This document shows, piece by piece, positions 35,732-44,721 of a stretch of DNA of 64,000 bases. The position numbers and the translations under genes are program-made. The notes beneath the pieces are model-generated. The model did no database searches and was not told the DNA's origin. It saw only the letters and a program-made list of their open reading frames with translations. Origin of the DNA: Desulfobulbaceae bacterium UBA2273 (GTDB lineage: Bacteria; Desulfobacterota; Desulfobulbia; Desulfobulbales; Desulfurivibrionaceae); assembly GCA_002347095.1 (NCBI GenBank), contig DDWZ01000014.1, positions 1 to 64,000 of the forward strand. The letters are read 5' to 3'. The first letter of the stretch is position 1. Every line of letters begins with the position of its first letter.

Positions 35732-35806
35732 GGTTCAGAAAACACTCAACGTTGGGGATGGCTAAGCAAAAATCGTCAGATGCTGGTACACGAGCCTGCG
35801 ACGCCA

Positions 35807-36397
35807 TCAGGGATTGAGCCTGCGGTTGCGCAGGGCCAAGCTTTGTTGCTTGAAAGTATGCTGGATGATCTTTTCCCGGTCTTCATCAAGCAGGAAAACA
35901 AACTCCAGGGCGACCCGAAATTTGCAGCCGGACTCTTCTTCCTCCGGGGCCGGATCACAGGCAATGACCTTGCCGAAGGAATACACATAGATGTAGGCCG
36001 GAAGCAGAACGACATGGATCTCCACGATCTCGTCCAACCGTAAAGGAGAATCCGTGTAAAAAGCAATGCCGTTGGCGCTGATATTGGCCTTGCGCATGAC
36101 CAGGGCATCCAGGGGGCTCTCTCCCCCTTTTACCTGCTTCAGCATCATGTTCATCTTGTTGTCCAGATGCTGCAAAAAATCAGCCAGATCCGCATCCCGC
36201 TCCCGCAGTTTGGCCAAAGCGCTCTGGGCGCCGATGAACATCTGGATATCGGTAAGGCCTTCCTGATTGTAAGGCGAGATTCCCTGCTGAAAATCCCTGG
36301 AAACAGCCTGTATTTTTTCCGCGGAAACCGGATGAACCGCCAACATCACCCTGTCCGTGACCCGAACCGATTGCCTACGATTTAAAGAATCCGTCAT
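35807..36397 (-). CDS. PilZ-like domain protein
   Basis: A 196-residue cytosolic protein. The N-terminus has NRRQSVRV, an RRxxxR motif like the c-di-GMP arginines of PilZ domains, and the C-terminal half reads as a PilZ barrel (KANISANGIAFYTDSPLRLDEIVEI followed by strand-like LLPAYIYVYSFGKVIA). A helical segment of about 80 residues is inserted between them, giving an atypical PilZ. Start ATG 36397 is preferred to a TTG seven codons upstream. In this flagellated organism it may couple c-di-GMP to motility or surface behaviour. Confidence 0.65.
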   Translation of the reverse strand: MTDSLNRRQSVRVTDRVMLAVHPVSAEKIQAVSRDFQQGISPYNQEGLTDIQMFIGAQSALAKLRERDADLADFLQHLDNKMNMMLKQVKGGESPLDALVMRKANISANGIAFYTDSPLRLDEIVEIHVVLLPAYIYVYSFGKVIACDPAPEEEESGCKFRVALEFVFLLDEDREKIIQHTFKQQSLALRNRRLNP

Positions 36398-36463
36398 ATT
36401 CGCACCCCACCCCGTCAAATAGTAACTCTAAAAACAGGCCGAAAATATCGGCAAAAAACCAGG

Positions 36464-37312
36464 TCATCCCTGGCCCTGGTTGAGCAAATCCGCCACCTCA
36501 CCCTGCATGACAAAGCTGTGTTCCGCGTCCGGATACGCGCCAGACTTGACCTCGTCCCGGAACGCGACGATACCCCCCGCGATCTGGGGGGCCAGATCCG
36601 CGTACCGCTTCACGAAACTGGGCACGAATTTCTCGAACATGCCCAAGAGATCGTGGCTCACCAGCACCTGGCCGTCGCACTGCGGTCCGGCGCCGATGCC
36701 GATGGTGGGGATACCGATGCTTGCGGTGATGGCCCCGGCCAGCTTGTCGGGGATACACTCCAGCACCAGGGCAAAGGCCCCGGCCTCGGCCAGCCCCTTG
36801 GCCTCGGCCAACAAACGTCGGGCCGATTCTCCGTCCTTACCCTGCACCTTGTAGCCGCCCAGTGCTCCGGCGGTCTGCGGGGTAAGGCCGATATGACCCA
36901 TCACCGGGATTCCGGCTCGGACCATGGCGGCCACGGTCTCGCAGATCTCCAGGCCGCCCTCGACTTTTACCGCATCGCAACCCGCTTCCTTAAGGAACCG
37001 GCCACCGTTGGCAATGGCCGAACCGGCATCGACTTGGTAGGAGAGAAAAGGCATGTCGCTCACCAGCAGAGCCCGTTCCACCCCGTGCTTTACCGCCCGG
37101 GAATGATGCAGCATCTCCTCCATGGTCACCGGCACCGTGGACTCGTAGCCAAGGACCACCATGCCCAGGGAATCACCGACCAGGACGATCTCGACCCCGT
37201 TGCGGTCCAAAAAACGGCCAAATCCGGCATCATAGGCCGTCAGCATGACAATTTTATCAGCCGCGCTCTTCATGTCGATGATGTCGCGGACTGTTATCTT
37301 TTTTCCGATCAT
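36464..37312 (-). CDS. panB: 3-methyl-2-oxobutanoate hydroxymethyltransferase PanB
   Basis: PanB makes ketopantoate from ketoisovalerate and methylene-tetrahydrofolate, the first step to pantothenate. The 282-residue product has GDSLGMVVLGYESTVPVT, the KVEGG and GHIGLTPQ motifs and IGIGAGPQCDGQVLV. The ATG at 37312 has AGGAGGGG upstream; a longer frame would run into ruvB. No panC or panD is adjacent. Confidence 0.96.
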   Translation of the reverse strand: MIGKKITVRDIIDMKSAADKIVMLTAYDAGFGRFLDRNGVEIVLVGDSLGMVVLGYESTVPVTMEEMLHHSRAVKHGVERALLVSDMPFLSYQVDAGSAIANGGRFLKEAGCDAVKVEGGLEICETVAAMVRAGIPVMGHIGLTPQTAGALGGYKVQGKDGESARRLLAEAKGLAEAGAFALVLECIPDKLAGAITASIGIPTIGIGAGPQCDGQVLVSHDLLGMFEKFVPSFVKRYADLAPQIAGGIVAFRDEVKSGAYPDAEHSFVMQGEVADLLNQGQG

Positions 37313-37344
37313 ACGTTCCCCTCCTTTGTTTCCCGTCCCTGCCC

Positions 37345-38394
37345 CTAAAAAGGCAGCGTGGCGGCTTCGCCGTTGCACGGGTCCGCATCCTGCCTGCGGG
37401 TAAAAGGCCTACCGAAATGGGCATACGCCGCCTGGGTCGCCATCCTGCCCCTGGGGGTGCGCATCAAAAGGCCCATTTGGATGAGAAAGGGCTCGTAGAC
37501 ATCCTCCAGGGTGGTCTTCTCCTCGCAGGCCATGGTGGCCAAGGTTTCCAAGCCGATGGGACCGCCCTGGAACTTGTCGATGATGGTGAGCAAAATCCGC
37601 CGGTCCATCTCGTCGAGCCCTTCCTGGTCCACGCCCAGCATGTTCAGGGCCTCGTCCGCCACCTTGGCCGTGATGCTGCCCTGACCCTTGACCTCGGCGA
37701 AATCCCGCAGCCGCTTGAGCAGCCGGTTGGCTATCCTCGGGGTGCCCCGGGAACGGCGGCCTATCTCCAGGGCGCCGCCCTCGTCCATGGGCACGCCCAG
37801 CAGGGAGGCTGACCGTTTGACAATGGTCACCAGCTCGTCGGGTGCATAAAAATCAAGGCGCAGCACCATACCGAACCGATCCCGCAACGGCGGAGTCAGC
37901 AGGCCGGTGCGGGTTGTCGCCCCCACCAGGGTGAAGCGCGGCAGGTCCATCTTGACGCTGCGTGCGCCAGGGCCCTGGCCGATGACCAGATCCAACTGAT
38001 AATCCTCCATGGCCGGGTAAAGAATCTCCTCCACCACATGGTTGAGGCGGTGGATCTCGTCGATGAAGAGCACATCGCCTTCCTGGAGGCTGGTGAGGAT
38101 GGCGGCCAGATCGCCGGGCCGCTCGATCACCGGACCGGAGGTAACCCGGATGTTGGCGCCCATCTCGTTGGCGATGACGTAGGCGAGGGTGGTCTTACCC
38201 AGACCTGGGAAGCCATGGAAAAGCACATGGTCCAGGGCCTCGCCCCTGGCCTGCGCGGCCTTGATCGCAATGGAGAGATTGCTCTTCAGTTGCTCCTGAC
38301 CGATGTACTGGTCAAGCAGTTTGGGCCGCAGCGCATGATCAACCGGCTCGATCTGCTCGGCCACCGGGGAAACCAATCGTTCTTCGTGATTCAC
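37345..38394 (-). CDS. ruvB: Holliday junction helicase motor RuvB
   Basis: RuvB is the AAA+ motor that drives branch migration with RuvA. The 349-residue product has [22 protein letters not shown] (Walker A), [10 protein letters not shown] (Walker B), the sensor [18 protein letters not shown] and the C-terminal winged-helix GPIGLETLA. Its GTG start overlaps the ruvA stop by four bases, in the usual ruvA-ruvB order. Confidence 0.97.
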   Translation of the reverse strand: MNHEERLVSPVAEQIEPVDHALRPKLLDQYIGQEQLKSNLSIAIKAAQARGEALDHVLFHGFPGLGKTTLAYVIANEMGANIRVTSGPVIERPGDLAAILTSLQEGDVLFIDEIHRLNHVVEEILYPAMEDYQLDLVIGQGPGARSVKMDLPRFTLVGATTRTGLLTPPLRDRFGMVLRLDFYAPDELVTIVKRSASLLGVPMDEGGALEIGRRSRGTPRIANRLLKRLRDFAEVKGQGSITAKVADEALNMLGVDQEGLDEMDRRILLTIIDKFQGGPIGLETLATMACEEKTTLEDVYEPFLIQMGLLMRTPRGRMATQAAYAHFGRPFTRRQDADPCNGEAATLPF

Positions 38395-39008
38395 ACCAGG
38401 GCCCTCAAGGTTTGCCGGAGCAATTCTTCAAGCCGCAGGGCAGCAAAGCCCTCTGCCCCGGCCTGCTGCCGCACCAAAGCCAGCGCCTCCCTGGCCCGGG
38501 CTGCGGGGTAGCCGAGATTGAGCAGGGCGGAAATCGCGTCGTGCACCCGCTCGTCCTCTCCCGGCAGGGTAAGGGCGGGAGAAGAGGCGGACAATGCCTC
38601 GGGCACGAACTGCACCTTGTCTTTCAATTCCAGACAGAGCCGCTCCGCGGTTTTCTTGCCCACCCCGGGCAGCCGGGTGAGGCGGGCAAGATCGTCGTGC
38701 AGAATGGCGCGAGCCAAATCCGCCGGCGAGATCCCGGCAAGAATATGCATGGCCAGCTTGGGCCCAATCCCGGAAACAGTGTTCAGCAACTGGAACATCT
38801 CCTTTTCCATGGGCTCGAGAAAGCCAAAGAGGTTGAAGGCGTCCTCACGCACCACCGTCTGGATGTGGAGAAAAACCTCCTCCCCCACCCCCGGCAACCG
38901 TGCCTGCCCGCTCTGGGGAAAGAAAACCTCGTACCCCACCCCGCCCACGTCGACGATGAGGGATTCGGGTAGTTTTTTAAACAGCATTCCTCGCAGGCAG
39001 GCAATCAT
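38391..39008 (-). CDS. ruvA: Holliday junction binding protein RuvA
   Basis: RuvA binds four-way junctions as a tetramer and loads RuvB. The product is 205 residues from ATG 39008 (MIACLRG, the typical RuvA start); a GTG ten codons upstream is less likely. Helix-hairpin-helix motifs [13 protein letters not shown] and [17 protein letters not shown] are clear, and the C-terminal domain III ([16 protein letters not shown]) is present. ruvC lies upstream but is separated by a hairpin repeat of about 110 bases. Confidence 0.96.
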   Translation of the reverse strand: MIACLRGMLFKKLPESLIVDVGGVGYEVFFPQSGQARLPGVGEEVFLHIQTVVREDAFNLFGFLEPMEKEMFQLLNTVSGIGPKLAMHILAGISPADLARAILHDDLARLTRLPGVGKKTAERLCLELKDKVQFVPEALSASSPALTLPGEDERVHDAISALLNLGYPAARAREALALVRQQAGAEGFAALRLEELLRQTLRALV

Positions 39009-39220
39009 GATAGACTCGCAAAAAGGGAAAGATCCCACATGTCAGTGACACTAAATCAAATGGCTACAAATTTACAACCGTTGAAATCGCGGCAGTATGC
39101 GATTTCAACAATCATTACGGGATCTATTATGGAAGAATTTTAGCAAGAAGAGAAGCAAAAAGCCTGTTGGCTACATAACCGGCCAGCAAAACGGACCGAT
39201 TCGCTTAATCAATTTTCGTA

Positions 39221-39328
39221 GGTAAGCGTTCACCAGTGCCACAGATGCGCGAAAGAGGTCTGCGAAGTGTGCTATTGCACATGAGCAGGCCGATGACAAA
39301 GCAGATGTGGTGCTGGTGGACGCTTACC
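39221..39328. mobile_element. hairpin MITE-like element with GTAAGCG ends between ruvA and ruvC
   Basis: GGTAAGCGTTCACCAGTGCC at 39221 is matched in reverse at 39306-39328 with two differences over 23 bases. Inside are further complementary arms, GGTCTGC / GCAGGCC and TGTGC / GCACA around a TATT loop, so the whole unit of about 108 bases can fold into one long hairpin. Terminal GTAAGCG is the start of IS66-family inverted repeats, so this may be an IS66-derived MITE. No matching 8-bp target duplication is seen. Its right end supplies the ruvC stop codon. Confidence 0.65.
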
Positions 39329-39824
39329 TGTGATTGGCCCGGCAGATGGCCACGGCCAGGGCGTCGGCCGCGTCCTGGCTGGGCGAGGCGACAAGCTTGA
39401 GCAGAACCCGGACCATGTGCTGCACCTGCTCTTTCGGGGCCTGGCCATATCCGGCCACCGCTTGTTTCACCACGGTGGGGCTGTACTCCTCCAGGAGCAA
39501 CCCATGCTGCCTGGCGGCCAGGATCAACACCCCCCTGGCATGACCGAGCTTTAAGGCCGAGCGGGGATTGATGGCGGTGAAGATATCCTCTATCCCTGCC
39601 AGTTGCGGTTTGTAAGCAGCAATAACCTCGCGGATGCCGTCGTAGATCTCTTCAAGCCGCTCGGGAAACGGCTTTTTTTCCGAGGTCCGGATCACTCCGC
39701 AGGTGACAAAGGTCAAGGCGTGGCCCTGGCAATCGATCACCCCGTAGCCGGTGGCGCGCGAACCGGGATCGATCCCGAGGATGCGGACGGCTTGAGCCCC
39801 TGCCTTGGCTTTGCCCGAAGTCAT
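39324..39824 (-). CDS. ruvC: Holliday junction resolvase RuvC
   Basis: RuvC cuts Holliday junctions. The 166-residue product has the catalytic acids in LGIDPGSRATGYG, GIEDIF and DAADALAVA. The stop codon TAA lies within the terminal GTAAGCG of the hairpin element, so the native C-terminus may have been trimmed or changed by a few residues when that element arrived; the catalytic core is intact. yebC precedes it by three bases, the common yebC-ruvC order. Confidence 0.95.
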   Translation of the reverse strand: MTSGKAKAGAQAVRILGIDPGSRATGYGVIDCQGHALTFVTCGVIRTSEKKPFPERLEEIYDGIREVIAAYKPQLAGIEDIFTAINPRSALKLGHARGVLILAARQHGLLLEEYSPTVVKQAVAGYGQAPKEQVQHMVRVLLKLVASPSQDAADALAVAICRANHR

Positions 39825-39827
39825 ATC

Positions 39828-40577
39828 CTAGGAAATCTTTTCCATCAACTCATCGGGGATATCGAAATTGGCATGCACCTTCTGCACGTCGTCGAAATCC
39901 TCCAGGTTGTCGATGAGCTTCATCAATGAAATGGCAGTCTTCTCCTCGGCAACCTCAACGGTGTTCTTGGGAACCATGGAGATGGAGGCCTCGACAAAAG
40001 CGACTCCCGCCTTTTCCAGAGCCTCCCGCACCGTGTTGAAATCCTCGGGCGCGGTCAGCACCTCGAAGATATCGCCATCCTCGATCACATCCTCTGCCCC
40101 GGCCTCCAAGGCCAGTTCCAGCAGCTTTTCCTCGTCCATCGCTCCCTTTTCCACGACGATGGAGCCTTTCTTGTCAAACATATAGGAAACGCAGCCGGTC
40201 TCGCCCATGTTGCCGCCGGACTTGCCGAAGAAGAAGCGCACCTCGCCAACGGTCCGGTTCCGGTTGTCGGTGAGGCAGTCAACAAGCACCGCCACCCCGC
40301 CGGGACCGTAGCCTTCGTAGGTGATCTCCTCGTAGTTCGCTCCTTCGAGCCCGCCGATACCCTTCTTGATGGCCCGGTCGATATTATCCTTGGGCATGTT
40401 CACGGCCCGGGCCGAGATAATGCCAGCGCGCAACCGGGGATTGGCCTCGGGATCGCCGCCGCCCATGCGGGCAGCCACGGCAATTTCCTTGGCAAGCTTG
40501 GTGAACATCTTGCCGCGCTTGGCGTCCTGCGCGCCTTTGCGATGTTTGGTATTAGCCCATTTTGAATGTCCGGACAT
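39828..40577 (-). CDS. YebC/PmpR family protein
   Basis: A 249-residue YebC/TACO1 family protein beginning [22 protein letters not shown], with [21 protein letters not shown] and EVLTAPEDF segments. Members act as DNA-binding regulators or as translation factors at difficult sequences. It precedes ruvC by three bases, the conserved neighbourhood. Ribosome site AGGAG lies upstream of ATG 40577. Confidence 0.95.
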   Translation of the reverse strand: MSGHSKWANTKHRKGAQDAKRGKMFTKLAKEIAVAARMGGGDPEANPRLRAGIISARAVNMPKDNIDRAIKKGIGGLEGANYEEITYEGYGPGGVAVLVDCLTDNRNRTVGEVRFFFGKSGGNMGETGCVSYMFDKKGSIVVEKGAMDEEKLLELALEAGAEDVIEDGDIFEVLTAPEDFNTVREALEKAGVAFVEASISMVPKNTVEVAEEKTAISLMKLIDNLEDFDDVQKVHANFDIPDELMEKIS

Positions 40578-40607
40578 AATTTTTCTCCTGAAAATTAAAA
40601 ATTAAAA

Positions 40608-40624
40608 GTGAAAAATGAAAAGTG
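40608..40624. repeat. dispersed 17-base A-rich repeat
   Basis: GTGAAAAATGAAAAGTG occurs here and in reverse complement at 1660-1676. Related CATTTTTCATTCTTCATT sequence lies on the other side of the same yebC-rlmE gap (about 40695-40720). It is intergenic in both places, so it is a small dispersed repeat. Confidence 0.5.
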
Positions 40625-40698
40625 GGATGTGACCCTGGTCAGCAGAGAACACCATGGATGTCCCTTCCAGACTCCATAAACTGCTCACTCTGCATTTT

Positions 40699-41310
40699 TC
40701 ATTCTTCATTCTGCATTTTCTTAAATCCCATCCCCAGCACAAAAACCTCACGGCTTTCCGGACGGGAGCTTTTCGGCTTCACGATCTTGGTCAAATTGAA
40801 ATGGGGGCGAACCTCGTCCACAAAGGCTTTGAAATCCTCGCCCTCAAACACCTTGCAATAAAAATTGCCGCCCACACGCAACATCTCCTGGGCAATTTCC
40901 AGCACCCGCCGGGAAAGATCCAGCGAATGCTGCTGATCCGCCCATTTGTTGCCGGTGGTGCGCGGGGCCATGTCGCTTAGGATCACCGCGAACTCCGGAC
41001 AGATATCGCGCACCTTATCCAGCACCTCGACGGAAGTGATGTCGCCGTGCAGAAAGGTGAACTTACCGCTGTGGCCCTTGGTGTTGATCTGCCCGAAGTT
41101 AAGGTCAACCCCAACCACCAGCCCCTGCGGGCCGACAGCCTGGGCCGCGTACATGGACCAACTGCCGGGTTGACAGCCCAAGTCGAGCACCGAGTCGCCC
41201 TTTTTCAGCAGCCCGTGCTTGAGTTGGGCCTCTTCCAGCTTATACACCGAGCGGGCGGGATAGCCTTCCTTCTTGGCCTTTTTGAAGTAATGATCCTGAA
41301 CTTCTTTCAC
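40699..41310 (-). CDS. rlmE: 23S rRNA (uridine-2'-O)-methyltransferase RlmE
   Basis: RlmE methylates the ribose of U2552 in the A loop of 23S rRNA. The 203-residue product has the SAM site LDLGCQPGSWS, VGVDL, and the catalytic ILSDMAPRTTG and KVFEGED motifs. I chose GTG 41310 (VKEVQDHYF), which gives the usual length; the frame extends to 41412 with residues unlike the family. Upstream, 41311-41636 shows no gene. Confidence 0.9.
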   Translation of the reverse strand: MKEVQDHYFKKAKKEGYPARSVYKLEEAQLKHGLLKKGDSVLDLGCQPGSWSMYAAQAVGPQGLVVGVDLNFGQINTKGHSGKFTFLHGDITSVEVLDKVRDICPEFAVILSDMAPRTTGNKWADQQHSLDLSRRVLEIAQEMLRVGGNFYCKVFEGEDFKAFVDEVRPHFNLTKIVKPKSSRPESREVFVLGMGFKKMQNEE

Positions 41311-41636
41311 AGGCCCGTCACCTTGGTTGGGATCTACACCATTGCAGTGGTGCGCCGCAAAAAACATCGTTGAAAAGCGGTTATATTTAGCCTGTTTGTC
41401 GCTTCTTGACAAGCATAATCCCCAGACGGTCGAGGATGACCGTTTGCGGAATTGGCAAGGGAAGATGCGCTGCGCAGCAGGTGTTGCAGCAATACGGTCC
41501 CCCTTCTTTCCCTTGGGTTGACGATCAGCCTGGGAATATGGGATACTCCTTTAGAATGTTTGGGTGCATAAATGCCCTGGCCGATTGTAACCCGAATTAC
41601 CCGCCCAGCCAAATACCCCTGTACGAAAAGGCAAAA

Positions 41637-42302
41637 ATGACACATTACAACAGAATGCGTTTGCCCTCCCTGCTGCTCGTCGCCCTTCTCCTTTGCCTCC
41701 TGCCATTTCCAGCGTCACTTGCCATGGCAGAGGAAAAAAACCTCCTGGATATCTGGAGCGAGATCACTCCCCCGCCGGTGGTGGCGGTACAACCGGTGCA
41801 CCTCGACCCCACAAGCAGCGCCCTGCTGATTCTCGACATCGAAGAATGGACCTGCAATGCCGAACGCCGGCCCCGCTGCCCGGATTCGGTCCCACGGATC
41901 AAGGATTTTCTCGAACGGGCAAAGGCCAAGGGCGCAGGAGTGGTCTACAGCCTTACCTCCAAGGGCAGCCCGCAGACCATCCTTCCCGGCGTGCAGCCGG
42001 TGGGGGATGCGCCCATCGTCCAGTCCGGGGTGGACAAATTTTATAATACAAAGCTGGAAAAGATTCTGCACGACCGGGCGATCAAAACCGTGGTCATCGT
42101 CGGCACCGCGGCGGAAGGCGCGGTGCTGCATACCGCCACCGGCGCAGCCCTGCGCGGCCTGCAAGTGGTGGTGGCGCTCGACGGCATGACCTCCGCCACC
42201 CTCTATGCCGAGCAGTACACGGCCTGGCACCTGCTCAATGCCCCAGGCACCAAGGGCAAGGTCACGCTCACCCTGTTCAAGTTGATCGACTTCCAAAGAT
42301 AA
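41637..42302 (+). CDS. exported isochorismatase-like protein lacking catalytic Cys
   Basis: A 221-residue protein with a signal peptide (hydrophobic core about 8-25, SLAMAEE cleavage region) and the cysteine hydrolase fold: LLILDIEEWTC with the catalytic Asp, YSLTSKGSPQ, and VVIVGTAAEGAVLHTATGAALRG. At the last motif cysteine hydrolases have a nucleophilic Cys (GVATDxCV type), but here the position is Ala. The protein may be a non-catalytic binder. It is four bases from the NADH dehydrogenase gene, so the two are probably co-transcribed. Confidence 0.7.
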   Translation: MTHYNRMRLPSLLLVALLLCLLPFPASLAMAEEKNLLDIWSEITPPPVVAVQPVHLDPTSSALLILDIEEWTCNAERRPRCPDSVPRIKDFLERAKAKGAGVVYSLTSKGSPQTILPGVQPVGDAPIVQSGVDKFYNTKLEKILHDRAIKTVVIVGTAAEGAVLHTATGAALRGLQVVVALDGMTSATLYAEQYTAWHLLNAPGTKGKVTLTLFKLIDFQR

Positions 42303-42305
42303 AAA

Positions 42306-43601
42306 ATGACAACTCCCACAAAACATGTCGTCATTGTCGGCGGCGGCTTTGCCGGCCTCAATGCCGCAAAGGTGCTCGGCAACCAGGCAAGTGTCCGGGT
42401 CACGCTGGTGGACCGCCACAACCATCACCTCTTCCAGCCCCTGCTCTACCAAGTGGCAATGGCTGCCCTGAGTCCGGCGGAGATTGCGGCGCCGATCCGG
42501 CACATCCTCGCCAAATACCGCAATATCACGGTGCTGCAAGACGAGGTTACAGCCATCGATCTGGTCGCTCGCCAGATGGTCGCCAAGGAGTGCACACTGC
42601 CCTATGACTACCTGCTCCTCGCCTGCGGCGCCCGCCACTCCTATTTCGGCCATGAAGAGTGGGAAGAGTTTGCCCCGGGGCTCAAAACCATCGAGCAGGC
42701 CACCGAGATTCGACGGCGGGTGCTCACCGCTTTCGAGGCGGCTGAGCGCACGGCAAATCCGACCGAACAACGTCGGCACCTCACCTTCGTCATCGTCGGC
42801 GGCGGCCCCACCGGCGTGGAACTGGCCGGCGCCATCGGCGAGATGAGTCGCTACACCCTGGCGCAGGACTTCCGCAACATCAACCCCAAGCTGGCTCGCA
42901 TCATCCTCATCGAGGCCGGGCCGCGCATCCTGCCCTCCTTCGGCGATGCCCTGGCAGGCGAAGCGACGCGCGACCTGGAGCAGCTCGGCGTGCAGGTCTG
43001 GACCTCCAGCCCGGTTACCGGCATGGACCGCGACGGAGTTCAGGTCGGGCGGGAGCGAGTGGAAACATCCACCATTCTCTGGGCCGCCGGCGTCACGGCT
43101 GCGAGCCTCGGCCGGCAACTTGGGGTGGCAACCGATCGGCTGGGCCGCATCGTGGTGGAACCAGACCTCAGCCTTCCGAATCATCCCGAGATCTTTGCGG
43201 CAGGCGACCAGGCCTGCTTCAGCCACGGCCGTTCCACTCCGCTGCCGGGACTTGCTCCGGTGGCGCTCCAACAGGGTCGCGCCATTGCCGAAAACATTCT
43301 CCGCGAAATCGCAGGGCTTACGCGGCAGCCGTTCCAATATCACGACAAGGGCCAACTCGCCACCATCGGCCGCAGCAAAGCGATCGTTGAGATCGGCCGC
43401 CTCCGTTTCGGCGGTTTTTTTGCCTGGGCCACCTGGCTTGTTGTCCACATCTACTATCTGATCGGTTTTGAAAACCGTCTTTCCGTAACCATGCGTTGGG
43501 CCTGGTCATTTTTCAACTTCCGGCGCGGGGCTCGGCTTATCGTCAACAAGGAATGGCGCTTTTATCCCCCGGCCAACGGCAAAAAACGGCCAGATCCATG
43601 A
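42306..43601 (+). CDS. ndh: type II NADH:quinone dehydrogenase
   Basis: A 431-residue flavoprotein that passes electrons from NADH to quinone without pumping protons. Two Rossmann sites are visible, VVIVGGGFAGLNAA at the N-terminus (FAD) and VIVGGGPTGVELAG in the middle (NADH), with IFAAGDQACF near the C-terminal flavin motif and a hydrophobic C-terminal segment (about 375-400, WATWLVVHIYYLIGF) for membrane attachment. It follows the isochorismatase-like gene by four bases. Role in an anaerobe is probably redox balance or oxygen defence. Confidence 0.92.
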   Translation: MTTPTKHVVIVGGGFAGLNAAKVLGNQASVRVTLVDRHNHHLFQPLLYQVAMAALSPAEIAAPIRHILAKYRNITVLQDEVTAIDLVARQMVAKECTLPYDYLLLACGARHSYFGHEEWEEFAPGLKTIEQATEIRRRVLTAFEAAERTANPTEQRRHLTFVIVGGGPTGVELAGAIGEMSRYTLAQDFRNINPKLARIILIEAGPRILPSFGDALAGEATRDLEQLGVQVWTSSPVTGMDRDGVQVGRERVETSTILWAAGVTAASLGRQLGVATDRLGRIVVEPDLSLPNHPEIFAAGDQACFSHGRSTPLPGLAPVALQQGRAIAENILREIAGLTRQPFQYHDKGQLATIGRSKAIVEIGRLRFGGFFAWATWLVVHIYYLIGFENRLSVTMRWAWSFFNFRRGARLIVNKEWRFYPPANGKKRPDP

Positions 43602-43736
43602 AAAATGTGGCCAGGGCCTGACGTTATTATGAGCAACTTTTGAAAAACATCGTACAGTTAAAAAAATCACCTGCCGGATTGGCTCAAATTGCCATCGGCA
43701 CGGCTTCCCCTGAAATATTTGAAGAGGTCTCACCCC

Positions 43737-44483
43737 ATGCATGCACGCAAGAAAATGACATTTCGCCTCGGTCTGGCGCTCGCCGCTTCCCTGCTCCTGT
43801 GGAACCTCCCGCAGGCCTCCGCTTTTTCGGCCAACGGCGACGGGGCGGGAATGGGGGGGAGTAGCAGCCCGACGGCGCAAAAGGTCTCGGGCAAGGTGGT
43901 TGAAACCATGAACAGCGGCGGGTATACCTATGCCCTGGTGGACAAGAACGGCGTCACAACCTGGGTGGCCCTGCCCCAGAGCGCGATCTCGGTGGGCAGT
44001 GATATCGCTTGCCAACCGGGCATGGCGATGAGCAATTTCAAAAGCGCCTCGCTGAATCGGTCATTCGACAGCATTGTTTTTTCGCCGGGGCTTGCATCCG
44101 CCGGAGCCGCCGTTGGTGCGAAACCCGCCGTTGTTGCCGCTCCGGTTGCGGCAATCACGGTGAGCAAGGCCGGGGGGGCCAATGCGCAAACCATTGGCGA
44201 GATTTTTGAAAAAAAAGATTCCCTGGAGAATAAGCCGGTGGTGGTGCAAGCCAAGGTGGTCAAGGTCAACCGCGGCATCCTGGGCAAGAACTGGCTGCAT
44301 CTGCAAGACGGCACCGGCAACCAGGCGGCCGGAACCAACGACCTGGTAGTCACCACCGATTCGCTGCCTGAAGTCGGGGAGGTGGTCACCATCACAGGAA
44401 ATCTTTCCCGCAACCGTGACTTCGGCGCGGGATACCGCTACGGCGTCATCATCGAGAATGCCGAGGTAACCGGCCGCAAATGA
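43737..44483 (+). CDS. periplasmic OB-fold-like protein
   Basis: A 248-residue protein with a signal peptide (residues about 8-30, QASAFS cleavage region), an Ala/Val-rich linker, and a C-terminal OB-fold-like domain (QAKVVKVNRGILGKNWLHLQDGTG, then VTTDSLPEVGEVVTITGNL). An N-terminal strand-rich repeat (KVSGKVVETMNSGGYTYALVD) has the same flavour, so two such modules may be present. Function unknown; related proteins are annotated as nucleic-acid-binding-like or GW-type exported proteins. Start ATG 43737 has AGAGGT upstream. Confidence 0.6.
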   Translation: MHARKKMTFRLGLALAASLLLWNLPQASAFSANGDGAGMGGSSSPTAQKVSGKVVETMNSGGYTYALVDKNGVTTWVALPQSAISVGSDIACQPGMAMSNFKSASLNRSFDSIVFSPGLASAGAAVGAKPAVVAAPVAAITVSKAGGANAQTIGEIFEKKDSLENKPVVVQAKVVKVNRGILGKNWLHLQDGTGNQAAGTNDLVVTTDSLPEVGEVVTITGNLSRNRDFGAGYRYGVIIENAEVTGRK

Positions 44484-44721
44484 GGCCTGTTCAGGCTGCC
44501 GGGAGAAATCGCGCGGACCACGGGTGTTGCCGGTTTTCTCCGGCAGCACCTTGTCCACGTCAAACCGGGATGAAAAACATACTCCGAGTCCTGCACGCGG
44601 ATCTTCTCAAACGTCCCCTGTCGTTCCCTTCTGCGCCTTCCCTCTGATCAGGAACAGCTTGTATTCTTCTCTCCGGCAGTAAACCGCAGGCCGCGAAATC
44701 AGGGTCCGAGGGGGAGAGGAA
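44484..44721. other. intergenic region with long-loop hairpin
   Basis: No gene is seen. A GCTGCCGGGAGAAA arm near 44493 pairs with TTTTCTCCGGCAGC near 44532 over a long loop, which may end the ndh-region transcript. The flanking genes are convergent. Confidence 0.35.

Noticed and set aside
39214..39335. 8-bp target duplication for the hairpin element
   Set aside because: The 8 bases flanking the two GTAAGCG ends do not match, so insertion by IS66-type transposition is suggested but not demonstrated.
41715..43448. 577-codon minus-strand frame
   Set aside because: Shadow of the isochorismatase-like and ndh genes.
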